Below, piece by piece: positions 33,688 through 42,543 of a DNA stretch of 64,000 nucleotides; position 1 is the first letter of the stretch, and every line of letters begins with the position of its first letter. Source of the DNA: Novosphingobium percolationis (GTDB lineage: Bacteria; Pseudomonadota; Alphaproteobacteria; Sphingomonadales; Sphingomonadaceae). The stretch spans positions 248,001 to 312,000 of the forward strand of contig NZ_JAILYM010000003.1 in the NCBI RefSeq assembly GCF_020179425.1. Direction: 5' to 3'. The position numbers and the translations under genes were made by a program. Under the pieces are notes generated by a model. That model worked only from the letters and a program-made list of their open reading frames with translations. It was not told the origin of the DNA and did no database searches.

Positions 33688-34545
33688 TCAGGACGCCTTG
33701 GGGGCATCGAAATCGGCGGCGGAATGGCGCTCGGGAATGCCGCGCTGGATGTTGTTCACCAGCCGCCCGCGCTGCGCGCCCGGCCGAGCGTCGATCTCGC
33801 GCACCCAGCGCCCCACGTTCTCGTATTCGTGCATCGACAGGAACGTTGCCGCATCGCCATAGGCTTGCCCGTTGTAGAGCATGCCGAACCAGGCATAGGT
33901 CGCGATATCGGCGATGGTGTAATCCTCGCCCGCCAGGAACCGGCTCTCGCCCAGGCGCCTGTCGGCCACGGAGAACAGCCGCTTGGTCTCCATGGCGTAG
34001 CGGTTGATGGGGTATTCCATCTTGAACGGCGCATAGGCGTAGAAGTGCCCGAAACCTCCGCCGATGAAGGGCGCAGATCCCATCTGCCAGAACAGCCACG
34101 ACAGGCACTCGGCGCGGCCCTGAGCATCGGTGGGGATGAAGCGGCCGAACTTTTCGGCAAGGTGCAGCAGCATGGCGCCCGATTCGAACAGGCGGATCGG
34201 TTCGGGACCGCTGCGATCGACCATCGCCGGGATCTTGGAATTGGGGTTCACGTCGACGAAGCCGGTCGTGAACTGGTCGCCTTCGAAGATCTTGATCAGC
34301 CAGGCATCGTATTCAGCCTCGGCAACGCCCGCTTCGAGCAGTTCCTCGAGCATGATCGTCACCTTCTGCCCGTTGGGCGTGCCCAGCGAATAGAGCTGGA
34401 AGGGGTGTTCGCCGACCGGCAGTTCGGCTTCACGGATCGGGCCTGCGATCGGGCGGTTGAGGTTGGCGAACACGCCGCCGTTGGGCTGATCCCAGGTCCA
34501 GACCTTGGGCGGAACGTAATCTTCGGGCTTCGGCTGATCGGACAT
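33688..34545 (-). CDS. yghU: Glutathione S-transferase, YghU/YfcG type (disulfide-bond oxidoreductase)
   Basis: Protein of 285 aa, close to the 288 aa of E. coli YghU. The N-terminal extension P-P-K-V-W-T-W-D precedes the thioredoxin domain, whose active region Y-S-L-G-T-P-N-G-Q-K-V is diagnostic for this Nu-class group. N-S-K-I-P-A-M-V-D and E-S-G-A-M-L contact glutathione. Members reduce organic peroxides and disulfide-bonded substrates using two glutathiones. AAGGAT lies upstream of the ATG at 34545. It is divergent from the topoisomerase gene. Confidence 0.93.
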   Translation of the reverse strand: MSDQPKPEDYVPPKVWTWDQPNGGVFANLNRPIAGPIREAELPVGEHPFQLYSLGTPNGQKVTIMLEELLEAGVAEAEYDAWLIKIFEGDQFTTGFVDVNPNSKIPAMVDRSGPEPIRLFESGAMLLHLAEKFGRFIPTDAQGRAECLSWLFWQMGSAPFIGGGFGHFYAYAPFKMEYPINRYAMETKRLFSVADRRLGESRFLAGEDYTIADIATYAWFGMLYNGQAYGDAATFLSMHEYENVGRWVREIDARPGAQRGRLVNNIQRGIPERHSAADFDAPKAS

Positions 34546-34642
34546 CGGATGGGATCCTTGATCGAACGCGGGGCGCGTCCCCGTGCGGGGCAGGTGGGTG
34601 GCTGGGGCAGGAACCGCAAGGGGGCTATCCCGTTCGCCGGAT

Positions 34643-35680
34643 ATGACCAGCAAACCCCAAGCGCTGCAATTCGGCAAGACCCGGCTGGTCTATGTCGATG
34701 ATTCGCTGCCCGGCATCCATCGCCGCCGCTGCGGCAAGGGCTGGGCCTATCGCGACGCCGAAGGCCGAAGTGTGACCGACCGGGCCGAGATCGACCGGCT
34801 GAACGCCATCGGCCTGCCGCCTGCCTATCAGGACGCATGGTTCTGCCCCGCGCCCAACGGCCACATCCTGGCCACCGGGATCGATGCCAAGGGGCGCAAG
34901 CAGTACCGTTATCATCCGGAATTCCGCACCGTGCGCGAAGGCGAGAAATTCGACGGCTGCGCCCGCTTCGGCCACCTGCTGCCGCTGGTGCGCAAGCGGG
35001 TGGAGGACGATCTGTCCAGCCCCGGTCTTACGCGCGAACGATGCATCGCCTCGGTGGTGCGCCTGCTCGATACCGGCGGCATCCGCATCGGCAACGAGGC
35101 CTATGCGCGGGCGAACGAAAGCTTTGGCGCGACCACGCTGCGGATGCACCACGCCGCCATCGCGGGGAAGGTGTTGCGGCTGCGGTTCAAGGCCAAATCG
35201 GGCAAGCTTCGCGAGATGAACATCTCCGACCGGAGCCTCGTCCGCTTCGTTCGCAAGGTGCAGGATCTTCCCGGCCAGCATCTGTTCCAGTACCTCGACG
35301 AACACGGTGAGGCCTGCCCGGTGGGGTCCGCCGACGTGAACGCCTACTTGCGCGAGACGATGGGCGAAGACTTCACCGCCAAGCATTTCCGCACATGGCA
35401 CGCGAGCGCGCTTGGCTTCGAATTGCTGGCCGACGCGCGAGAGAAGGTGCCGCTCAAGTCTCTGCTGCTGGAGGTATCCGAGCGGCTGGGCAACACGCCA
35501 GCCATTGCGCGCAAGTCCTATGTCCACCCTGCCGTGCTGGGGCTGGTGCCGGAACAGGAGGAATGGCGCGCGGACTTGAGGCTGCCGCGCGCCACGCGCT
35601 GGCTTTCGCGCGCCGAACGCGGCCTTGTTGCCTTGCTGGAAGAAGGCCCGCGCGCAGTGGAATTGTTGCGGGCGGGTTAG
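34643..35680 (+). CDS. DNA topoisomerase IB (poxvirus/bacterial type)
   Basis: Protein of 345 aa that relaxes supercoils through a 3'-phosphotyrosine intermediate. The catalytic pentad is visible: G-G-I-R-I-G-N (Arg), K-A-K-S-G-K (Lys), F-R-T-W-H-A-S (Arg and His), and R-K-S-Y-V-H-P with the nucleophilic Tyr near residue 293. The N-terminal domain has G-K-G-W-A-Y-R-D. ATG 34643 is the first Met of the conserved region; an earlier ATG at 34583 adds unconvincing sequence. It is an independent gene whose stop overlaps the convergent gph stop by 4 nt. Confidence 0.93.
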   Translation: MTSKPQALQFGKTRLVYVDDSLPGIHRRRCGKGWAYRDAEGRSVTDRAEIDRLNAIGLPPAYQDAWFCPAPNGHILATGIDAKGRKQYRYHPEFRTVREGEKFDGCARFGHLLPLVRKRVEDDLSSPGLTRERCIASVVRLLDTGGIRIGNEAYARANESFGATTLRMHHAAIAGKVLRLRFKAKSGKLREMNISDRSLVRFVRKVQDLPGQHLFQYLDEHGEACPVGSADVNAYLRETMGEDFTAKHFRTWHASALGFELLADAREKVPLKSLLLEVSERLGNTPAIARKSYVHPAVLGLVPEQEEWRADLRLPRATRWLSRAERGLVALLEEGPRAVELLRAG

Positions 35681-36348
35681 CCCAGGCGCTGCAACACCGG
35701 TACCAGTTCGTCGAAGTGGTCGATCACCGCATCGGCCCCCAGTTCGTCGGGCGGCAGATCCCAGAAGCCGAAGCGGCAGGCCACGACGGGCAACTGCGCC
35801 GCGCGGGCCGCGCCCACGTCGAAGGTGGTGTCGCCCACGAAGGCCGCACTGGTGCCGTTGCAGCGACGGACCATTTCGTGGAGCATGTCCGGCGCGGGCT
35901 TGGCGCGGCCGGGGCCGAGCGTGTCGCCACCGATCACGCAAGTGAAACGCTGGGTCAGGCCGAGCGCATCGAACAGGCGCAGCGCCATATCCTCGCGCTT
36001 GTTGGTGGCAACGGCGATCTTCACGCCGTGCGCATCGAGCGCGTCGAGCATGGCCTCGCCGCCCGGGAACAGGCGGGAATGGACCGCAATGTTCTGGCCG
36101 TAATAGTCCAGCAGGCTGGCTTGCAGCGCGGGGAAGGCGGCTTCGTCCACGCCGCCGCTTGCCAGCAGGGCATTGCGCAGCATCTGCGCTGCCCCACCGC
36201 CGATGTACTGGCGCACGCTGTCGAGAGCGACCGGCGCGCGACCGGCAAGAGCGAGCGCATGGTTGAGCGCTTTGCCGAGGTCCCAGGCGGTGTCGAGCAG
36301 CGTGCCGTCGAGGTCGAAGCCGACCACGTCGAATGGAAATTTGGTCAT
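35677..36348 (-). CDS. gph: Phosphoglycolate phosphatase (HAD superfamily)
   Basis: Protein of 223 aa that dephosphorylates 2-phosphoglycolate. HAD motifs: G-F-D-L-D-G-T-L (nucleophile Asp), A-T-N-K-R (motif II Thr), K-P-A-P-D (motif III Lys) and F-V-G-D-T-T-F-D (motif IV). The alpha-helical cap with I-G-G-G-A-A-Q-M-L fits Gph rather than other HAD enzymes. The ATG at 36348 begins directly before the first motif. It is divergent from glmU and its stop overlaps that of the topoisomerase gene. Confidence 0.9.
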   Translation of the reverse strand: MTKFPFDVVGFDLDGTLLDTAWDLGKALNHALALAGRAPVALDSVRQYIGGGAAQMLRNALLASGGVDEAAFPALQASLLDYYGQNIAVHSRLFPGGEAMLDALDAHGVKIAVATNKREDMALRLFDALGLTQRFTCVIGGDTLGPGRAKPAPDMLHEMVRRCNGTSAAFVGDTTFDVGAARAAQLPVVACRFGFWDLPPDELGADAVIDHFDELVPVLQRLG

Positions 36349-36410
36349 GTTGGACGCAACTGCCGCCGCGTTCTGGAAACTGCAAGCAAATGCTGGCAAT
36401 AGCCCCACCC

Positions 36411-37790
36411 ATGACCACTGCCATGACCGACCCCGCCTCTCCGCTCGCTATCGTCGTCCTTGCCGCAGGCAAGGGCACCCGCATGAAAAGCGACCTGCAC
36501 AAGGTGCTGCACCCGATCGCCGGGCGGCCGATGCTGATGCACCTGCTGGCGAGCGCGGCCGAGCTTGCGCCGCAGCATCAGGTGGTCGTGGCTGGCCACG
36601 GGCGCGACCAGCTTGAAAAGGCGCTGGCGGGCGCGGCGACGATCGCGGTGCAGGACCCGCAGTTGGGTACGGGGCATGCGGTGCAGCAGGCAGAAGCCGC
36701 GCTCGCCGGTTTCGAAGGCGACGTGCTGATCCTCTATGGCGACGTGCCCTTCGTGCGTGCCGAAACCATGCGCGCGATGCTTGAACGGCTGCATGGGGCT
36801 GACAATCCGGCGGTCGTGGTGCTGGGCTTCGAACCGGCGGACACGCTGCAATATGGCCGCGTCATCGCGCAGAATGGCGTTGTGGCCAAGATGGTCGAGC
36901 ACAAGGACGCCAGCGAGGCCGAGCGCGCCTGCCGTCTATGCAATTCCGGGCTGATGGCGGTTCGTGGCAGCGAACTGTTCGGCCTGTTGGCACGCGTCGG
37001 CAATGACAACGCGCAGGGCGAATATTACCTGACCGACATCGTCAACGTGGCCAATGGCGACGGGCGCGTCTGCGCGGTGGTCGTGACCGACGACGCCGAC
37101 GAGGTGATGGGCATCAACAGCCGCGGCGAACTCGCGATTGCCGAGGCGCGCTGGCAGGACAAGCGCCGCGCCGCCGCGATGGCCGATGGCGCCACGCTGG
37201 TCGCGCCCGAAACGGTCTGGTTCGCGTGGGATACCAAGGTCGGTCGCGACGTGACGATCGAACAGAACGTGGTGTTCGGCCCCGGCGTGACCGTGGCCGA
37301 CAAGGTGGTGATCCACGCCTTCAGCCACATCGAGGGCGGATCCTTGCACGAAGGCGTCTCGGTCGGCCCCTTCGCGCGCATCCGTCCCGGCTCGGTGCTG
37401 GAAGAGGGCAGCCGCATCGGCAACTTCGTGGAGATGAAGGCCACCAGGCTGGGCAAGGGGGCCAAGGCCAACCACCTGACCTACCTCGGCGATGCCGACG
37501 TGGGCGAGAGCGCCAACATCGGGGCAGGGACCATCACCTGCAACTACGACGGCTATTTCAAGCACAAGACGGTGATCGGCGCGCGCGCGTTCATCGGCTC
37601 GAATTCGTCGCTGATCGCCCCGATCAAGATCGGCGCGGACGCCATCGTCGCGGCGGGCAGCGCGGTTTCGCGCGATGTCTCGGACGGCGAGCTGCGGCTG
37701 GTCCGTGCCGAACAGCTGATCAAGCCGGGCTGGGCCGACCAGTTCCACGACGCGATGAAGAAGAAGAAGGCCGACAAGGCGAAGGGGTGA
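36411..37790 (+). CDS. glmU: Bifunctional GlmU: UDP-GlcNAc pyrophosphorylase / GlcN-1-P acetyltransferase
   Basis: Protein of 459 aa (455 if started at the ATG at 36423), matching the usual length. The N-terminal nucleotidyltransferase starts V-L-A-A-G-K-G-T-R-M with the catalytic Lys in H-K-V-L-H-P. The C-terminal left-handed helix has hexapeptide repeats and N-Y-D-G-Y-F-K-H-K-T for acetyl transfer. It makes UDP-GlcNAc for peptidoglycan, LPS and the adjacent polysaccharide locus. Neither start has a good ribosome site. Its last codons and stop lie in the first copy of an 18-bp tandem duplication. glmS follows after a toxin-antitoxin insertion. Confidence 0.96.
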   Translation: MTTAMTDPASPLAIVVLAAGKGTRMKSDLHKVLHPIAGRPMLMHLLASAAELAPQHQVVVAGHGRDQLEKALAGAATIAVQDPQLGTGHAVQQAEAALAGFEGDVLILYGDVPFVRAETMRAMLERLHGADNPAVVVLGFEPADTLQYGRVIAQNGVVAKMVEHKDASEAERACRLCNSGLMAVRGSELFGLLARVGNDNAQGEYYLTDIVNVANGDGRVCAVVVTDDADEVMGINSRGELAIAEARWQDKRRAAAMADGATLVAPETVWFAWDTKVGRDVTIEQNVVFGPGVTVADKVVIHAFSHIEGGSLHEGVSVGPFARIRPGSVLEEGSRIGNFVEMKATRLGKGAKANHLTYLGDADVGESANIGAGTITCNYDGYFKHKTVIGARAFIGSNSSLIAPIKIGADAIVAAGSAVSRDVSDGELRLVRAEQLIKPGWADQFHDAMKKKKADKAKG

Positions 37791-37819
37791 TCAGGGTTGA
37801 CGGGGTGATCAGGGTTGAC
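37784..37819 (+). repeat. 18-bp perfect tandem duplication at the glmU stop
   Basis: GGGGTGATCAGGGTTGAC occurs twice without a gap (37784-37801 and 37802-37819). The first copy contains the glmU TGA. The second ends in TTGACG, which can serve as the -35 of the antitoxin promoter. Confidence 0.95.
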
Positions 37820-37848
37820 GATATCACGATATGATATCATGATATCGT
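37818..37848. promoter_or_regulatory. Operator of the toxin-antitoxin pair
   Basis: ACGATATCA (37818-37826) and TGATATCGT (37840-37848) are perfect inverted arms. GATAT occurs at 37820, 37828, 37833 and 37841, spaced 8, 5 and 8 bp. The site ends 2 bp before the antitoxin ATG and overlaps a likely promoter (TTGACG with CATGAT 17 bp on). This is the expected layout for ribbon-helix-helix autorepression. Confidence 0.8.
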
Positions 37849-37849
37849 C

Positions 37850-38104
37850 ATGACTCGCATCCTCGCCGATCTTCCGGATGAAGATATCAAGTGGCTCGAT
37901 GCGCGCGCGGCCGAGCAGGGCAAGTCTCGTGCCTCGCTGGTGCGCGAGGCGGTGGCGAGCTTTCGCGCCTTGAGTCCTGCATCGGGCAGCAAGGACTGGA
38001 TCGAGCGCGGCGCCGGGTACTGGAAGCGCCGCCCTGACATTCGCGATGGCGTGGACTACCAGCGGGCCATCCGCGAGGATCGTCGCCCCCATGACGAGCC
38101 CTGA
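37850..38104 (+). CDS. Ribbon-helix-helix antitoxin (VapB/CopG-like)
   Basis: Protein of 84 aa. The N-terminus T-R-I-L-A-D-L-P-D-E-D-I-K-W-L-D and G-K-S-R-A-S-L-V-R-E-A-V form the beta-strand and two helices of an RHH DNA-binding domain. The C-terminal half, with W-I-E-R-G-A-G-Y-W, would wrap the toxin. It is followed after 2 nt by the PIN-domain toxin gene and preceded by a dyad operator, so the pair is very probably autoregulated. Confidence 0.88.
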   Translation: MTRILADLPDEDIKWLDARAAEQGKSRASLVREAVASFRALSPASGSKDWIERGAGYWKRRPDIRDGVDYQRAIREDRRPHDEP

Positions 38105-38106
38105 CC

Positions 38107-38472
38107 GTGTCGGACCCTTTCTTCGATACCAATATTCTGGCCGACTGGCTGATGGGCCGGCCGCAGGCGGCGGCGGAACTGTCCCGCTATGCCCGGCATC
38201 GCATCAGCCGGATCGCCTGGGCCGAGGTGTTGGCGGGCGAGCCGCTGGAGACCCGCGACCATGTCCGCGAATTAATCGCTCCGTTCGAAATCGTTGAGGT
38301 GGACGGACGTATAGCGCTGACGGCGTCGGACATTCGCCATCGTACCCGCATGAAGTTGCTCGACGCGCTGATCCTGGCGACCGCGCAGGTCAACGGGGCG
38401 ATCCTGGTGACCAGAAATATCAAGGACTTCCCGGCAGCGATGCCGGGTATCCGCGTACCTTATACCCTCTAA
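38107..38472 (+). CDS. vapC: PIN-domain toxin (VapC-like ribonuclease)
   Basis: Protein of 121 aa starting at GTG. PIN acidic residues are visible in F-F-D-T-N-I-L-A-D, W-A-E-V-L-A-G, L-L-D-A-L-I-L-A and T-R-N-I-K-D-F. VapC toxins are Mg-dependent RNases that cut tRNA or rRNA. It is co-transcribed with the RHH antitoxin. The gene ends 19 bp before glmS, so TA transcription probably reads into glmS. Confidence 0.9.
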   Translation: MSDPFFDTNILADWLMGRPQAAAELSRYARHRISRIAWAEVLAGEPLETRDHVRELIAPFEIVEVDGRIALTASDIRHRTRMKLLDALILATAQVNGAILVTRNIKDFPAAMPGIRVPYTL

Positions 38473-38491
38473 GCGAAGGCTTGTTGCTCCC

Positions 38492-40315
38492 ATGTGCGGA
38501 ATCATCGGAATCGTCGGCAAGGAAGACGTCGCGGACCGGCTCGTCGACGGCCTGCGCCGGATGGAATATCGCGGCTATGACAGCGCGGGGATCTGCACGG
38601 TCGTGGACGGAGCGCTGGTCCGCCGCCGTGCTGAGGGCAAGCTCAACAATCTCGTGCTCGAACTGGCGCGCAATCCCGCCTCTGGCACTATCGGCATCGC
38701 GCACACCCGCTGGGCGACGCACGGCGCGCCGACCACCAGCAACGCGCACCCGCACGCGACCGGCGAAGTGGCGCTGGTCCACAACGGCATCATCGAGAAC
38801 TTCCGCCCCTTGCGCGAGGCGCTGATCGCGCGCGGACGCAAGTTCGAAAGCGAGACCGATACCGAAGTGGTGGCGCACCTCGTGTCCGAACAGGTGGAAG
38901 CGGGCTTGTCGCCGCAGGATGCGGTCAAGGCGGTGCTGCCGCAGTTGCGCGGGGCCTTTGCGTTGGCCATCGCGTTTCGCCAGCATGGCGACCTGCTGAT
39001 CGGCGCGCGGCTCGGCTCGCCACTGGTGGTGGGCTATGGGGAAGGGGAGACCTATCTCGGTTCCGACGCGCTGGCGCTGGCGCCGCTGACGCAGCGCATC
39101 ACCTATCTCGAAGAAGGCGACTGGGTGGTCATCACCCGTGAGGGCGCGCAGATCTTCGATGCGGACAACCAGCCGGTCAGCCGCGCCATCGTGGCCTCGG
39201 GCGCGACCGCGGCGGCGATCGAGAAGGGCGATTATCGCCACTTCATGCAGAAGGAGATATTCGAGCAGCCAACCGTGGTGGCGCAGACGCTGCGCAGCTA
39301 CTTGCGCCGCGTCGACCAGTCGGTGGCGCTGCCGCAGATCGATTTCGATCTGTCGAAGATCAACCGCGTGACCATCGTCGCCTGCGGCACGAGCTATTAC
39401 GCCGGCATGGTCGCCAAGTACTGGTTCGAACAGTTCGCGCGCCTGCCGGTCGATATCGATGTGGCGAGCGAGTTCCGCTATCGCGATCCGGTGCTGGAGC
39501 CAGGCGGCCTTGCGCTGTTCATCTCGCAGAGCGGGGAGACCGCGGACACCCTTGCCGCGCTGCGCCACTGCAAGGCGGCGGGCCAGACGATTGCGGTGGT
39601 GGTCAACGTCCCCACGAGTTCGATGGCGCGCGAGGCGGACCTGCTGCTGCCGACGCACGCGGGGCCGGAGATCGGCGTCGCCTCGACCAAGGCGTTCACC
39701 TGCCAGCTTGCCGTGCTGGCCGCGCTCGCCGCACACCTTGCGGTCAAGCGCGGGCGTCTGAGCCGGGCCGAGGAGGCCGATCTGGTCGACCAGCTGGTCG
39801 AGACGCCCGCCGCGCTCAATGCCGCGCTGGCGCATGACAGCGAGATCGCGGCGATGGCGCACCTGATCGCGCCGGCCCGCGACGTGCTCTACCTCGGGCG
39901 CGGGCCGGACTATCCGCTGGCGCTGGAAGGCGCGCTGAAGCTCAAGGAAATCAGCTACATCCACGCCGAAGGCTATGCCAGCGGCGAGATGAAGCACGGG
40001 CCGATCGCGCTGATCGACGAGGCTGTGCCGGTGATCGTGCTGGCGCCTTCCGGCCCGCTGTTCGAAAAGACCGTCAGCAACATGCAGGAAGTGCGCGCGC
40101 GCGGCGGCAAGGTGGTGCTGATCTCGGACGCCGAAGGGATCGCCGAGGCCGGGGAGGGGTGCCTTGCCACGATCGAGATGCCAAAGGTCCATCCGCTGAT
40201 CGCGCCGCTGGTCTATGCCGTGCCGGTGCAGTTGCTGGCCTACCATGTCGCGGTGGCCAAGGGGACCGACGTCGACCAACCGCGCAACCTTGCCAAGAGC
40301 GTGACGGTTGAGTGA
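38492..40315 (+). CDS. glmS: Glutamine-fructose-6-phosphate aminotransferase (isomerizing)
   Basis: Protein of 607 aa, the usual length. The N-terminal glutaminase begins M-C-G-I-I-G with the catalytic Cys2 and has R-R-M-E-Y-R-G-Y-D-S-A-G and T-R-W-A-T-H-G. Two SIS domains follow (C-G-T-S-Y-Y-A, S-Q-S-G-E-T-A-D-T) and the C-terminus D-Q-P-R-N-L-A-K-S-V-T-V-E is invariant. It makes glucosamine-6-phosphate, feeding GlmM and GlmU. No strong ribosome site precedes the ATG. Normally next to glmU in many relatives, it is separated here by a vapBC-like insertion. No glmS ribozyme is expected or seen. Confidence 0.97.
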   Translation: MCGIIGIVGKEDVADRLVDGLRRMEYRGYDSAGICTVVDGALVRRRAEGKLNNLVLELARNPASGTIGIAHTRWATHGAPTTSNAHPHATGEVALVHNGIIENFRPLREALIARGRKFESETDTEVVAHLVSEQVEAGLSPQDAVKAVLPQLRGAFALAIAFRQHGDLLIGARLGSPLVVGYGEGETYLGSDALALAPLTQRITYLEEGDWVVITREGAQIFDADNQPVSRAIVASGATAAAIEKGDYRHFMQKEIFEQPTVVAQTLRSYLRRVDQSVALPQIDFDLSKINRVTIVACGTSYYAGMVAKYWFEQFARLPVDIDVASEFRYRDPVLEPGGLALFISQSGETADTLAALRHCKAAGQTIAVVVNVPTSSMAREADLLLPTHAGPEIGVASTKAFTCQLAVLAALAAHLAVKRGRLSRAEEADLVDQLVETPAALNAALAHDSEIAAMAHLIAPARDVLYLGRGPDYPLALEGALKLKEISYIHAEGYASGEMKHGPIALIDEAVPVIVLAPSGPLFEKTVSNMQEVRARGGKVVLISDAEGIAEAGEGCLATIEMPKVHPLIAPLVYAVPVQLLAYHVAVAKGTDVDQPRNLAKSVTVE

Positions 40316-40764
40316 CTAATCGCAGTGTTGCATTAACCAACCATCGATAGGGCTGGGCTGCCCCTTCTGGACCGCCGCAAGCGATTGGCGCAGGCCGTTT
40401 AAACGGGGTCGGACCTGGTTTTTGCCGCAATCCGGTGCAGCCTCAGCTGCGCCGGAATGGCGTGGAGTGGCGAATCAACGCAGCCGTCTGCGTGTCGCCG
40501 TTCTCCCCCCGCGCCGGCCGAAGCGACGGAATGAGCGCCATTGCCCTTCGTATTCATGCCGAGGGTGCGAAAAACCCCATCGCAAGGGCATCGGTGCGAC
40601 GGAATATATCTGAACAGAATCCGATAGAAAGCTCCAGCGCGGTCGCAGTTGACGCCTTGGTCATGGTGCGCTGCACAACAATTGGGTTGACGGCTCCCCC
40701 CAAGTTCCGCGAAGTTGCGGCGTCGGAATGAAACACGTCCGAAAAAGGGGGATATCTGCAGCTT
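40316..40764. other. Intergenic region before the exopolysaccharide locus
   Basis: A 449-bp stretch with only short, poorly coding frames on both strands. It includes GCAGC-CTCA-GCTGC, a small hairpin near 40437, and GTTTAAAC near 40399. No clear terminator for glmS or canonical promoter was found. It probably carries the promoter and leader of the sugar transferase gene at 40765. Confidence 0.4.
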
Positions 40765-41559
40765 ATGACGGTTAACTTCACGAAAGTTAATGGCGTCACC
40801 GACGTAAAGCTACGTGGCGACGACGTTGTCTCGCCGCGTCTCTTTCGCCGTCGCAGCAAGGGGCTGCATGGCGGCGACGCTTTCCGTCGAGCCGAACTGC
40901 AGTCCCCCGTGGCTGTTGCACCCCCGCCTTCTCCGGCTGCCGGTCTCGTGTCCGAATGGCTGCACCGTGCGTTCGACATCGCCGTGTCGCTAGCCGCGAT
41001 CATTGCCCTGCTGCCGCTGTTTCCGGTGCTGGCGCTGCTGATCAAGGTTACCAGCCCCGGCCCGGTGCTGTTCAAGCAGATGCGCGTCGGTCGCAATGGC
41101 GTACTCTTTCCCTGCCTCAAGTTCCGCTCGATGGTGACCAACTCGCAGGAAGTACTGGAAAGGCTGCTGGCGAACGATGCCGAGGCCCGTTCGGAATGGG
41201 CCCGTGACCAGAAACTGCGGCACGATCCGCGCATCACGTGGATCGGCAATTTCCTGCGCCGCAGCAGCCTCGATGAACTGCCGCAGTTGTTCAATATCCT
41301 TGCCGGGCAGATGAGCATCGTCGGGCCGCGGCCCATCCTGCCGACCGAAGTGGTCCGCTACGGCTCGCGCATCGCCGACTATTGCGGCGTCCGCCCAGGC
41401 CTCACCGGACTGTGGCAGGTCAATGGTCGCAACGATCTGCCCTATCCTACGCGGGTCCGCCTCGATGCGTTCTATTCCTTCCGCAAGAGCGTGATCTACG
41501 ACTTCGGAATCTGCCTGCGGACTATTCCGGCCTTGCTCGGTCGCAAGGGCAGCTACTGA
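40765..41559 (+). CDS. Undecaprenyl-phosphate sugar-1-phosphate transferase (exopolysaccharide initiation)
   Basis: Protein of 264 aa. A variable N-terminus of about 60 aa is followed by one membrane helix (F-D-I-A-V-S-L-A-A-I-I-A) and the bacterial sugar transferase domain: F-K-Q-M-R-V-G-R-N-G, F-K-F-R-S-M-type L-K-F-R-S-M, S-L-D-E-L-P-Q-L-F-N-I-L, G-P-R-P, and R-P-G-L-T-G-L-W-Q-V-N-G-R. These match the catalytic half of WcaJ/GumD/PssA-type enzymes; the multi-helix N-terminal domain of the long forms is absent. It attaches the first sugar to undecaprenyl phosphate at the inner membrane and is the first gene of the polysaccharide locus. Confidence 0.93.
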   Translation: MTVNFTKVNGVTDVKLRGDDVVSPRLFRRRSKGLHGGDAFRRAELQSPVAVAPPPSPAAGLVSEWLHRAFDIAVSLAAIIALLPLFPVLALLIKVTSPGPVLFKQMRVGRNGVLFPCLKFRSMVTNSQEVLERLLANDAEARSEWARDQKLRHDPRITWIGNFLRRSSLDELPQLFNILAGQMSIVGPRPILPTEVVRYGSRIADYCGVRPGLTGLWQVNGRNDLPYPTRVRLDAFYSFRKSVIYDFGICLRTIPALLGRKGSY

Positions 41560-41742
41560 CGCGGGTTCGTACCGGCGGTAATTCCGATCGATTTGGCAAT
41601 GGTATGCTAACCCCCCGGATGCTAGGGCCTGATGGATCGGGTGCGCAGGTCGGGGGGCCGGAGCGCGACGACCTCGCTGGCGCTGGTCCGTGTGGTTGTC
41701 TGGCCGGATCAGGCGTGCAGGGGCGAAGGCAGCGGGGCGGGC

Positions 41743-42543
41743 GTGTTGCAGAAGATCGCGGCCAGGTTCGGCCGAAATTCACCTATCGTCTTGCGGCGCG
41801 GGCTGATGCGCGCACTGCGGAAAGCCTTGCGGCGCACGCCCGAGCGTCCGTTCGCTGCGCTTCCAGCCGGCTTGTGGTCGCCGCCTGTGGGGCGCATCGA
41901 CTTCGGCCATCTCGATCGCACAACGCCCGTCGGGGAAATATTCGGACCCGACCGCGGCCAGCCGATCGACAGGCTGTTCATCGAGGAATTTCTCGGCCGC
42001 AACCGTGACGCCATCAAGGGCCGCGTCCTGGAAGTGGGCGACAGCAGCTACACCATGGGTTTCGGCGGCGCGGCGGTGACGCGCGCAGACGTGCTGCACG
42101 TGTCCGGCGACAATCCGATCGCGACGATCGTCGGCGACATCGCCGATCCTGCCACGCTTCCCGAAAACGCCTTCGATTGCATCGTGCTGACGCAGACGCT
42201 GCATCTGATCTTTGACATGCCCGCGGCGGTTCGCAACCTGCATCGCGCGCTCAAGCCCGGCGGCACCCTGCTGCTGACCGTGCCGGGCGTTTCCGCGATC
42301 GACCCGTGGGAATGGCGCGACACCTGGCTCTGGTCATTGGCGCCGCCCGCGCTGGAACGCCTTCTCCAGGCCGAGTTCACGCCAGCCGACATCGCCCTGA
42401 CCTCGTTCGGCAACGTCTATTCTGCCATCGCCTTCCTGGCAGGCGCCGCGGTGCCCGATGTCGATCCAGCAAAGCTGGCAGTCGAGGATGCGCGCTTCCC
42501 CGTGGTGGTTGCAGCCAGGGCCTTCAAGGGATTTTCCGCATGA
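41743..42543 (+). CDS. Class I SAM-dependent methyltransferase
   Basis: Protein of about 266 aa from GTG 41743; the frame is open from ATG 41632, but the extra 37 residues look non-coding. G-R-V-L-E-V-G-D is a variant SAM motif I, I-V-G-D-I-A-D-P is motif II, and F-D-C-I-V-L-T-Q-T-L-H-L-I and L-K-P-G-G-T-L-L-L-T-V-P-G are the following core elements. It probably methylates a sugar or the chain terminus of the polysaccharide. Its stop overlaps the deacetylase start by 4 nt (ATGA). Confidence 0.87.
   Translation: MLQKIAARFGRNSPIVLRRGLMRALRKALRRTPERPFAALPAGLWSPPVGRIDFGHLDRTTPVGEIFGPDRGQPIDRLFIEEFLGRNRDAIKGRVLEVGDSSYTMGFGGAAVTRADVLHVSGDNPIATIVGDIADPATLPENAFDCIVLTQTLHLIFDMPAAVRNLHRALKPGGTLLLTVPGVSAIDPWEWRDTWLWSLAPPALERLLQAEFTPADIALTSFGNVYSAIAFLAGAAVPDVDPAKLAVEDARFPVVVAARAFKGFSA

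Noticed and set aside
40435..40731. Possible small gene between glmS and the sugar transferase gene
   Set aside because: No ribosome site, no bias typical of coding sequence, and no recognisable motif.
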